21,386 nucleotides of DNA from a virus: positions 1 through 21,386 of the IMG/VR virus record IMGVR_UViG_3300034104_001046. One strand, written 5' to 3'. The notes under the pieces are model-generated. The model was not told where the DNA came from, did not search any database, and saw only the letters and a list, made by a program, of their open reading frames with translations. The position numbers and the translations under genes were made by a program. Below, one piece after another: positions 1-6,936 of the stretch. Positions within the stretch are counted from its first letter, which is position 1. Each line of letters opens with the position of its first letter.

Positions 1-1
1 C

Positions 2-3000
2 CAGTTAATGACTCTTACTTTTACTGGAACTTCAACTAGTGCCAATGACTACGTTCAAATTTATTGGCATGGCACAAATACAAGTTTGTCCTTAGAGCAG
101 AGTGTTGCAGGGACATCACCAACTCACCCAGTAACTCCTTCAGTAATTGTCGGTATCACTCAGGTAATGTACACCCAGCTCGGCCCTCAGGGTACGACTG
201 GCACCCAGGGTTTGACTGGCATCCAAGGTGCAACTGGACTTCAGGGTGTTGTTGGCTCTCAAGGCACAACCGGATCTCAAGGAACTACGGGTCTCCAAGG
301 ACAGACTGGAGCACAAGGAACTCAAGGCACACTTGGAGTTCAGGGTCAAACTGGAACACAAGGTCAAACTGGTGCTCAAGGTTTTACTGGAACACAGGGT
401 GTTCAGGGGATCATCGGTCTACAGGGAACCAACGGCCTACAAGGTGTAACTGGATCTCAAGGCACGACTGGACAAACCGGTCTCACCGGCGACACTGGTT
501 CTCAGGGAACTAACGGTACGCAAGGCACCACAGGCACACAAGGTCTCACCGGTATTCAGGGCCAGATTGGTTCTCAGGGACTAACTGGACTACAGGGTCT
601 GACTGGACTTCAAGGACAGACCGGAACTCAAGGAACACAAGGAGTTCAGGGAACCACGGGGTCACAAGGTGTAACGGGTTCTCAGGGTCTAACTGGATCA
701 TTCGGTGGTGCAACATTTGAGTATGAGTTCGACAATGGAACTACAGATCCAGCGACTCTCGATACAGGAACATTCAGACTAAACAACGCCGATCCAACTT
801 TGGCAAACGTTATGTACATCTCGTTCAATGATGACCTGAGTGCTAACGTCTACAGCTTCCTACAAACAATTGACGACTCTACGTCTCAAATTAAGGGTAC
901 GTTTAAGGCCACTAAAAAGACTGACAACAACGAGTTTGCTTTCTTTAACATCACAGGAAGCCACACTCACGACGACGATCACTTCAACGTCCCAGTTGCA
1001 TTTGTTAGCGGAAATACATTTACTCCTGCTGATACAGAAGTCTTCTACCTAACATTCCAGCGAACTGGTGATATCGGTGACACTGGACCTCAAGGTGCTC
1101 AAGGAACAACTGGATCTCAAGGACTAACTGGTGTCCAGGGATCTACTGGAACCAACGGAACCAACGGAACTAACGGAGCCCAGGGGACAATAGGCTCTCA
1201 GGGAACTACCGGCCTACAGGGAACTACAGGAGCTCAAGGTACCACTGGAGCCACTGGAAATACCGGCTCCCAAGGTACCACTGGAGCAACTGGTAGTACG
1301 GGTGCCACAGGTGCTCAGGGCACCACCGGCACGCAAGGTCTAACTGGTACAACAGGTGCAACCGGCTCACAGGGTCTAACTGGACTTCAAGGCTCGACTG
1401 GTCCACAAGGTACAACCGGGCAAACCGGTACACAGGGTACAACGGGTACCACTGGAGCAACAGGAGCACAGGGCACAACTGGCACTCAGGGGCTTACTGG
1501 CTCGCAGGGTACAACCGGTGCGACAGGTGCTACTGGTAGCCAAGGAACAATTGGAACTCAAGGTACATCTGGAACAAATGGTCTCAACGGATCGCAGGGT
1601 ACAACAGGTACTCAGGGTCAGATCGGCCTACAAGGATTTACTGGCACACAAGGTTTAACGGGACTTCAAGGACTGACAGGTCTACAGGGTCTAACTGGTA
1701 ACACTGGAAACACAGGTCTGCAGGGTACGACCGGAACTCAAGGTGCAACCGGAAATACTGGAGCTCAGGGAGCTACTGGTACTCAGGGTCTTACTGGATT
1801 ACAGGGACTAACAGGACTTCAAGGTCTAACTGGATCTCAGGGTACGTCTGGAACTAACGGTACAAATGGTATTCAAGGAACTACAGGTAGCCAAGGAACA
1901 ACCGGAACAACTGGTGGCACTGGAGCAACAGGAGCACAAGGTCTAACTGGTCTACAAGGAACTAGCGGAACTAATGGTGCAAACGGTAGCCAGGGTACAA
2001 CCGGCCTACAAGGAACCACAGGAGCTACGGGTAATACTGGATCTCAAGGAACCACGGGTACGCAAGGATCTACTGGAACGACCGGTAATACAGGTAGCCA
2101 GGGAACTACAGGTTTGCAAGGCACAACCGGAGCAACTGGTGATACGGGTGCCCAGGGTCTTATTGGAACTCAAGGTACTCAAGGCACTCAGGGTATTCAG
2201 GGTCTATTTGGCCCGGTTGCCGGATCAGCAAACCAAGTCGTCTACAAAGACGGAAGCAACGTTGCTGCAGGTAGTGCATCACTTACTTATGATGGAACTG
2301 ACCTAGCCATAAGCAGTGGAAAGATTGCCGTCAACACTCGTGGCGGTGACGAGGGTGGAGAAATCTTCCTAGCCAATGCTGTAACCAATACCACCGTTAC
2401 TAACGGCGTGACCATCGATGTCTACCAAAACAAACTTCGCTTCTTCGAACAAGGTGGATCGGCCCGCGGCTACTATATTGACATCACCGCAGGTGGGGCT
2501 GGAGCAAGTTCTGTCATTGGAGCAGGCGGTGCTCAAGGTACCACTGGTGCTCAAGGTACAACAGGTGCGACAGGTGCTCAGGGTGCGTCAGGGCTTAATG
2601 GGGCCCAGGGTCTAACCGGTACTCAGGGTGCGACAGGTACAGCCGGTGCACAAGGTTTAACCGGATCTCAAGGTACTCAGGGTATTCAGGGTCACGACGG
2701 CGTTCAGGGGCTAACTGGACTACAAGGAACTACCGGCCTACAGGGTATAACTGGAAATACTGGAGACACCGGAATCCAAGGTACAACAGGAGCAACAGGC
2801 CTAACTGGTACTCAAGGTACAACAGGTGCAACCGGCAACACAGGTATCCAAGGAACAACGGGTGCCACCGGTAACACGGGTGCTCAAGGTACAACCGGTG
2901 CGACAGGTGCTACTGGTAGCCAAGGAACGACTGGTCTTCAAGGTCTAACTGGTACTCAAGGTATTCAAGGAATTACAGGTCCAGTTGCTGGAACAGCTAA

Positions 3001-3661
3001 CCAAGTTGTCTACAAAAACTCCAGCAACGTAGTATCTGGAAGTGCAAACTTAACCTTCGATGGGTCAGCACTAACCGTAGGTGGAGCATTAGTGGCTCAG
3101 TCGCTGAGAGCAGTATTTGCCAGTACAGCTGCTAGAGACTCAGCAATACCTTCTCCAACCGCTGGAATGTTGTGCTATGTATCTGGTGATGGTCAGGTAC
3201 AACTAAACATCAATAGCACAACTGGTGGTTGGTACCCAATCGCAGGTCAGATGCCGTTCTTTGATGTAATAAAATCTGCTAACCAGACTGGTGTTGTTTC
3301 AAGCACGATTACAACAGTTACCTGGCCCACTGCCACCACTAACCGCGGTGGTTTTACTGTAGCGTCTAACCAAGTCACCGTGCCTCTTGCTGGTGTTTAT
3401 ACAATCAACGCATCCGTTGCTTTTGACTCGGCAAACACTGCTGGTAACAACAGGCACACGCTTATATACGTAAACGGTACTGCCGTTACTCGTGACCACG
3501 GATACCCTGGTAACACCGTTGACGCCCCCGTTCGAAGTGTTATTAAACTAATCCTAGCTATTAATGACGTTGTAGATGTCAGAGCCTACCAAACTAGCGG
3601 TACTAATATGACTATACAATCCAGCAGAACACGTTTCACTATTTCATATGACGGACCATAA
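2..3661 (+). CDS. Collagen-like tail fibre with C1q-like C-terminal domain (5' partial)
   Basis: This is a virion fibre protein, probably trimeric and host-binding. The frame is open to the window edge; the first ATG, at 8, is not a convincing start because it has no ribosome binding site and lies inside what looks like a beta domain. Numbering residues from that ATG: a beta-rich stretch (1-58), Gly-X-Y block 1 (59-231), a non-collagen insert (232-354), Gly-X-Y block 2 (355-734), an insert starting [13 protein letters not shown] (735-837), Gly-X-Y block 3 (838-990), a second shorter copy of that insert starting [13 protein letters not shown] (991), a linker, and a C-terminal domain (about 1084-1217) with the beta-strand pattern of a C1q/TNF jelly roll. 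Gly-X-Y triplets are proline-poor and alternate Thr and Gln in Y. The stop overlaps the next start by one base. Fibre identity is confident; the receptor is unknown. Confidence 0.9.
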   Translation, partial: QLMTLTFTGTSTSANDYVQIYWHGTNTSLSLEQSVAGTSPTHPVTPSVIVGITQVMYTQLGPQGTTGTQGLTGIQGATGLQGVVGSQGTTGSQGTTGLQGQTGAQGTQGTLGVQGQTGTQGQTGAQGFTGTQGVQGIIGLQGTNGLQGVTGSQGTTGQTGLTGDTGSQGTNGTQGTTGTQGLTGIQGQIGSQGLTGLQGLTGLQGQTGTQGTQGVQGTTGSQGVTGSQGLTGSFGGATFEYEFDNGTTDPATLDTGTFRLNNADPTLANVMYISFNDDLSANVYSFLQTIDDSTSQIKGTFKATKKTDNNEFAFFNITGSHTHDDDHFNVPVAFVSGNTFTPADTEVFYLTFQRTGDIGDTGPQGAQGTTGSQGLTGVQGSTGTNGTNGTNGAQGTIGSQGTTGLQGTTGAQGTTGATGNTGSQGTTGATGSTGATGAQGTTGTQGLTGTTGATGSQGLTGLQGSTGPQGTTGQTGTQGTTGTTGATGAQGTTGTQGLTGSQGTTGATGATGSQGTIGTQGTSGTNGLNGSQGTTGTQGQIGLQGFTGTQGLTGLQGLTGLQGLTGNTGNTGLQGTTGTQGATGNTGAQGATGTQGLTGLQGLTGLQGLTGSQGTSGTNGTNGIQGTTGSQGTTGTTGGTGATGAQGLTGLQGTSGTNGANGSQGTTGLQGTTGATGNTGSQGTTGTQGSTGTTGNTGSQGTTGLQGTTGATGDTGAQGLIGTQGTQGTQGIQGLFGPVAGSANQVVYKDGSNVAAGSASLTYDGTDLAISSGKIAVNTRGGDEGGEIFLANAVTNTTVTNGVTIDVYQNKLRFFEQGGSARGYYIDITAGGAGASSVIGAGGAQGTTGAQGTTGATGAQGASGLNGAQGLTGTQGATGTAGAQGLTGSQGTQGIQGHDGVQGLTGLQGTTGLQGITGNTGDTGIQGTTGATGLTGTQGTTGATGNTGIQGTTGATGNTGAQGTTGATGATGSQGTTGLQGLTGTQGIQGITGPVAGTANQVVYKNSSNVVSGSANLTFDGSALTVGGALVAQSLRAVFASTAARDSAIPSPTAGMLCYVSGDGQVQLNINSTTGGWYPIAGQMPFFDVIKSANQTGVVSSTITTVTWPTATTNRGGFTVASNQVTVPLAGVYTINASVAFDSANTAGNNRHTLIYVNGTAVTRDHGYPGNTVDAPVRSVIKLILAINDVVDVRAYQTSGTNMTIQSSRTRFTISYDGP
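1508..1548 (+). repeat. 41-bp exact direct repeat, copy 1
   Basis: These 41 bases are identical to 2888-2928, 1380 bp away, a multiple of three. Bases on both sides differ (G versus A at the left, A versus G at the right). In a gene where synonymous codons are otherwise well mixed, this long identity suggests a recent in-frame duplication or gene conversion between collagen blocks 2 and 3. Confidence 0.85.
2888..2928 (+). repeat. 41-bp exact direct repeat, copy 2
   Basis: Second copy of the repeat at 1508-1548, in the same reading frame of the fibre gene. Recombination between the copies would delete 460 codons and keep the frame. Confidence 0.85.
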
Positions 3662-3843
3662 TGTTTAAAATTATTTATACGCCAACAGGCGACATTAGAA
3701 GTGAGCACTCAACCATTGAGAGTGTTAACGCAGCACTGCAAGTTTTTGAAACCACACCGTCAACTCATCGCGTCGAGGAGTTTCCTGACCCGCCAATCGA
3801 CGAATCAAGCATCATCGAGGAATTAGACTTAGAGTCTACCTAA
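3661..3843 (+). CDS. Hypothetical 60-residue protein downstream of the tail fibre
   Basis: I do not recognise this protein. Its ATG overlaps the last base of the fibre stop codon (TAATG), so it is probably translated by coupling with the fibre. It has a short beta-like start (FKIIYTPTG), a middle helix, and a strongly acidic C-terminal third containing PDPPIDESS. There is no signal peptide, membrane segment or cysteine. Its place directly behind a fibre gene would suit a fibre chaperone, an adaptor or a small structural protein, but nothing in the sequence decides between them. Its last eight bases overlap the end of the convergent methyltransferase gene. Confidence 0.7.
   Translation: MFKIIYTPTGDIRSEHSTIESVNAALQVFETTPSTHRVEEFPDPPIDESSIIEELDLEST
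3824..3838. terminator. Short inverted repeat at the convergent gene ends
   Basis: TAGACT and AGTCTA form a perfect six-base stem around a three-base loop exactly where the plus-strand fibre operon and the minus-strand glycan cassette meet. It has no U-run on either side and lies inside coding sequence. It is the only candidate for a transcription stop between the two convergent operons, and a weak one. Confidence 0.2.
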
Positions 3844-4507
3844 CCCAGAGCATCCCAACGTCTGCGGTTGGCCGTAGCCCCGATCTCTTCCAACCCTCGG
3901 TAGTCCACCAGTGTTCTTTTGATCGTCGATCATCTTCTAGATCCAAGTTTTCATCAATTGGGGTCCAGACCTGCTCGGGCTCGAGCAAGTGGTCCTCGAT
4001 AAACTGCAGACGATATTCTTTATAACCTAAAGAGTGCAAATATAGAAGTTGATCTCTGTGCTGAGCCATTGTTTCTTGAGTCCACTCAAGTGCCAGCTTT
4101 CCAGAATACTTAGACATTCCACCAAGCACGGCCCACTCTGCACCTTCAACATCAATCTTGATTAAATCTGGTTGGCCATACTTTTCAATAAGCCAATCAA
4201 CAGTACAAGTATTAACGGAGATCGTACGAAACTCTTTTCCGTAGTATGGCATACCTGGGTCGGTCAGCCAAGACTTTTCCAATGTGGACAGCCCGTCTTC
4301 TACACACTCGTAGAACTCTAGACGTTCACCGTCTTTCGCCCCCGCAGCCAACCTGAGTGGAACAACCTTCGGTTCATAGATAAAGTTACGGATAAGTTCT
4401 GCAAATACACGAGGAGCTGGCTCAAGAGCAATTACTTTATATCCGTTCTTAATTCCAGCAATAGTGGCGTCGCCACGGTTAGCCCCGATATCAAACATTA
4501 GTTTCAT
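3836..4507 (-). CDS. FkbM-family SAM-dependent methyltransferase
   Basis: This is probably an O-methyltransferase acting on a sugar or other hydroxyl group, using S-adenosylmethionine. The 223-residue protein has the FkbM pattern: a glycine-rich SAM loop FDIGANRGD (5-13), an acidic ribose-contacting ALEPAP (27-32), and DLIKIDVEGAE (114-124), the family signature. Length is normal for a single-domain FkbM protein. There is no signal peptide, so it acts in the cytoplasm. It is the last gene of the minus-strand cassette and its start overlaps the end of the TPR gene by 17 bp, which implies coupled translation. Context with a glycosyltransferase and a GH130-like propeller suggests that it methylates a glycan. 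The acceptor cannot be read from sequence. Confidence 0.88.
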   Translation of the reverse strand: MKLMFDIGANRGDATIAGIKNGYKVIALEPAPRVFAELIRNFIYEPKVVPLRLAAGAKDGERLEFYECVEDGLSTLEKSWLTDPGMPYYGKEFRTISVNTCTVDWLIEKYGQPDLIKIDVEGAEWAVLGGMSKYSGKLALEWTQETMAQHRDQLLYLHSLGYKEYRLQFIEDHLLEPEQVWTPIDENLDLEDDRRSKEHWWTTEGWKRSGLRPTADVGMLWVR

Positions 4508-5078
4508 TAGAATCCAACCTCGCTAGGTTACTCGCTATCGCGGCAGCGTACTCCTCATTTACAAATCTATTACTAGATAGCTCTCTCAGCATTTGAAGAC
4601 TTTCGTCCCTGCGACCGACCCACCAAGCAGCAACAGCCTGTTGAAACTCTAGGGCCCAGTAGTCAGGATAGCCGACGTCTACGGGTAGGTCGAACAACTG
4701 ACGAGTCCAGCCCAAACCTAGTACAGCAAAAGTGTAGCTTTCTTGCCACGAGCCAGATCGTTCATAGAATTTAGACATAAGAAGGTATGCTTCAGGCCTC
4801 TGCGGCATATAGGCGATGGCCTGTAAAATGACATTGCTAACCGTAAGACTACGATCCTTTTGGCCCTCAATACAAATAGATACACGAAGCAGAGCCGCAT
4901 ATGTGACATCAGGATCACTCTTGTATCCATACTCGGCCGCACGTAGATAGAATCCAACAGCGGATGCCGTCTGGCCCAACTTTTCATACTCAACAGCAAT
5001 TGCTAAGTTCTTTTCTGGGTTGAGCGGATCAGTAGATGCGTCTACAATCAAACGTTCAATGATCTCGTTAGAACTCAT
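4491..5078 (-). CDS. TPR-like repeat protein in the glycan cassette
   Basis: The 195-residue protein is all-helical with tetratricopeptide-like helix pairs: NLAIAVEYEKLGQTASAVGFYLRAAEYG (about 24-51) is a clear unit, followed by pairs around 56-85, 91-125 (AYLLMSKFYERSGSWQESY) and 144-185. It should be a cytoplasmic protein-protein scaffold. The ATG has a good ribosome site, GGAGG nine bases upstream. It overlaps the FkbM gene by 17 bp and the propeller gene by 11 bp, so the three proteins are probably made together. Bacterial glycosyltransferases often carry TPRs as separate or fused modules; here it may hold the cassette enzymes or bind the acceptor protein. That role is inferred. Confidence 0.7.
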   Translation of the reverse strand: MSSNEIIERLIVDASTDPLNPEKNLAIAVEYEKLGQTASAVGFYLRAAEYGYKSDPDVTYAALLRVSICIEGQKDRSLTVSNVILQAIAYMPQRPEAYLLMSKFYERSGSWQESYTFAVLGLGWTRQLFDLPVDVGYPDYWALEFQQAVAAWWVGRRDESLQMLRELSSNRFVNEEYAAAIASNLARLDSNETNV

Positions 5079-6084
5079 AAGTAAGAGCCTCCAAAATCAA
5101 ATCCTCAACTACAACCTTTGGTGTGCGAAGCACGAAGGCGGCATTGTCTTGCAGCCCAAAACTAATCAAGAGGTCTTCGCCATACTTAGCAGCTCCGGCC
5201 ACAAACTCAACCCTGGCCTCCAGGAACGTAAATGGCTCTGGCGACAAACCAATAAGGTTAAACTGCTCGTCCCACACAACTAGACGGTGACGATAGATGC
5301 CATCTTTCTGGCCAAGGTAGTTTTTGAATAGATCGACTTCGTGAGTAATAGCAATGTAGACATTACCCCACCGGACAACCTGAGAACCTCCGCGTTGGTC
5401 CTTTGGTGGAATCAGACCAGGCGTAAGAGATACTTGCTCACAGCGGGCTGGCTCATCTGGCCAGGTACGAACGACTTCGGTTGGCGATGTCCACTTCACA
5501 AAGTGGAAAGGCTTGTCGAGTATCGGCATCCAGTTCTTCTCGCAGTACGAAGTGTTGTCGCCAGGAGTAGGAATGCGTAGACGTGAAACTTCTTGTATCT
5601 TCCAAGTCTTTTGATTAATCTTAAGTTCGCTGAGCTCCATACGACCTTCACCATGAGTAGTCGTGTCACGTCGAACGCCAATGTTGTAGTACTTACCTTC
5701 CCATTGAACTAGGCGGCAATCTTCTAGACCAGTGAACTCCCAGAGCGGTTCAACGTCAAGCTTCGAAGTGTCCACAACGCCATGCCCAATCATGGAAAGA
5801 TTGGAGTCAAGTTTGCAGATGTAGTTAGTCGTGCGAAGTGCTTGATCTTGCTCTGGATGTAGATAAGAAAGCGGACCCCAGCGGCTAGGAAACATCTGGT
5901 CGTTTTCAGAGTGATAAAGCGTGTAGTTGACGTGGCGTAGGTTTACAAAGATTTCGTTCTTATCATTGACAAAAACAGAGGGGTTCATTAGACCAGTGCC
6001 CGAAGTCAATCCCTCGGAAATAACTAGTGGTGCTAACTTCCCACCAAAAGACACAGACTTTTCAACAAAAGTTCTATATGTCAT
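5068..6084 (-). CDS. GH130-like five-bladed beta-propeller protein
   Basis: The 338-residue protein resembles the glycoside phosphorylase/hydrolase GH130 and related five-bladed propeller families. Visible landmarks are MNPSVF (33-38), GLEDCRLVQWEGKYY (119-133; compare the family's GxEDPR motif), EKNWMP (182-187), RGGSQVV (231-237), a YRHRLVVWDE blade (264-273) and a VEFVAG blade (292-297). GH130 enzymes cleave or phosphorolyse beta-mannosides; similar propellers also sit next to glycosyltransferases in bacterial glycan loci. There is no signal peptide, so it is intracellular, arguing against bulk host-polysaccharide degradation. The start directly follows the glycosyltransferase stop with no gap. 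The usual Pro after GxED is Cys here, so activity is uncertain. The fold is likely, the substrate unknown. Confidence 0.6.
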   Translation of the reverse strand: MTYRTFVEKSVSFGGKLAPLVISEGLTSGTGLMNPSVFVNDKNEIFVNLRHVNYTLYHSENDQMFPSRWGPLSYLHPEQDQALRTTNYICKLDSNLSMIGHGVVDTSKLDVEPLWEFTGLEDCRLVQWEGKYYNIGVRRDTTTHGEGRMELSELKINQKTWKIQEVSRLRIPTPGDNTSYCEKNWMPILDKPFHFVKWTSPTEVVRTWPDEPARCEQVSLTPGLIPPKDQRGGSQVVRWGNVYIAITHEVDLFKNYLGQKDGIYRHRLVVWDEQFNLIGLSPEPFTFLEARVEFVAGAAKYGEDLLISFGLQDNAAFVLRTPKVVVEDLILEALTYEF

Positions 6085-6846
6085 TTACTTTTTCTTTGAC
6101 TTTTTAGGAGGAACTACCTCCGAATTTAACTCCAACTCGGAAATATAACGTCCACTAAAGATGTACTCGCCAGCATGGTCTACTGCAATCCAAGGGGCAG
6201 CATAAACATCTCCGCCAATCTCACGCCACTTGCGACAAAAGTGGTAGTCCTCAGAAAGTAGGATACCTTCTGGAGTGATGCTTGTAGCAAAGTACTCGGT
6301 AACCATGTTGTTAAAATCAAACTGAGCATTGGACCCATTAAGAGCATACTTAGGGCAGTGCGGTTCCATCTTTTCAAACACTTCTCGACGAATTGCCATG
6401 AGACCAGTAGCCACTTCAGTTACAGGAACTGGTTCTGATACAGTAACTTCCTTGACTCCAGGTAGCATATTCATTGCAAAGATTCCAGAGTAACGAGTCA
6501 AATCATTTTTACCAGCCAACGCGGCTTTTCTAATGTTTTCCCAGTTAAAGTTTTTCATCGGGTAGACACCACCAATGACGTCCTTGCCAGTATCTAGCAT
6601 TTTAACTACATCCGAGGCGTTAAAGCCCTCATCTGCATCCACGAACAGCAAGATATCCGCATCGCTAATCATAAACTCATAAACAAGATTATTGCGAGCA
6701 CGAGTAATTAAGCTCTCATTATAAATCTTAGAGAACGAGACCTGGTCCCCCCGCTGAGCAAGTTGAAAGGTCAGTGCAAGAATACTGTCGACATAGATGC
6801 CTTTACAGTTTCCACCATACATAGGGGTTGCAATTCTTACGTGCAT
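6085..6846 (-). CDS. GT-A-type glycosyltransferase
   Basis: This is a probable nucleotide-sugar-dependent glycosyltransferase of the GT-A fold. From the ATG (253 residues): an N-terminal strand MHVRIATPMYGG, the segment ITRARNNLVYEF (47-58), the metal-binding DxD motif in LLFVDADEGF (66-75), GGVYPMKNF, and a late EDYHFCRKWREIGGDVYAAPWI acceptor-side segment. It ends in a lysine-rich tail (PPKKSKKK). An in-frame TTG lies immediately before the ATG and could extend the protein by one residue; ATG is preferred. It is the first gene of the cassette, separated from the primase by a terminator-like hairpin, so its promoter probably lies in 6850-6873. It has no membrane segment. Sugar and acceptor are unknown. 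Confidence 0.82.
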   Translation of the reverse strand: MHVRIATPMYGGNCKGIYVDSILALTFQLAQRGDQVSFSKIYNESLITRARNNLVYEFMISDADILLFVDADEGFNASDVVKMLDTGKDVIGGVYPMKNFNWENIRKAALAGKNDLTRYSGIFAMNMLPGVKEVTVSEPVPVTEVATGLMAIRREVFEKMEPHCPKYALNGSNAQFDFNNMVTEYFATSITPEGILLSEDYHFCRKWREIGGDVYAAPWIAVDHAGEYIFSGRYISELELNSEVVPPKKSKKK

Positions 6847-6860
6847 CAATTCTCAATCTA

Positions 6861-6898
6861 GAAAAGAGTAACAGGGGGCTGGATTGCTCCAACCCCCC
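6861..6898 (-). terminator. Rho-independent-like terminator after the primase-helicase gene
   Basis: Read on the minus strand, arms 6898-6889 (GGGGGGTTGG) and 6882-6873 (CCAGCCCCCT) enclose a six-base loop, AGCAAT. In RNA this is a continuous ten-pair stem including U-G and G-U wobbles. On the plus strand the same wobble positions become C/A mismatches, so the hairpin fits minus-strand RNA better. A U-rich run follows (GUUACUCUUUUC). It lies 38 bp past the primase stop and 27 bp before the glycosyltransferase start. Confidence 0.6.
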
Positions 6899-6936
6899 GG
6901 TGTTTTAGTTCTCTCCCGAAACACGCTTTTATTTTA

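Larger units (their letters stand above)
182..2977 (+). repeat. Three blocks of collagen Gly-X-Y repeats with a G-x-T-G-x-Q hexad
   Basis: Coding repeats occupy about 182-700, 1070-2209 and 2519-2977. Glycine recurs every nine bases. A higher period is visible: the Y position often alternates threonine and glutamine, giving a six-residue G-x-T-G-x-Q unit (18 bases), interrupted by G-T-N, G-x-N or runs of G-x-T. X is mostly Thr, Leu, Ala, Ser or Ile. Proline is nearly absent. Synonymous codons vary a good deal, so most repeats are not recent perfect duplications. Confidence 0.9.

Noticed and set aside
64-2306. Alternative-frame open frames inside the fibre gene on both strands
   Set aside because: They arise from the 9-base Gly-X-Y repetition, which keeps other frames free of stops; their products are low-complexity with no domain.
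182-2977. CRISPR-like regular repeats
   Set aside because: The repeats are codon-periodic, imperfect and inside one open reading frame; there are no constant repeats with unique spacers.
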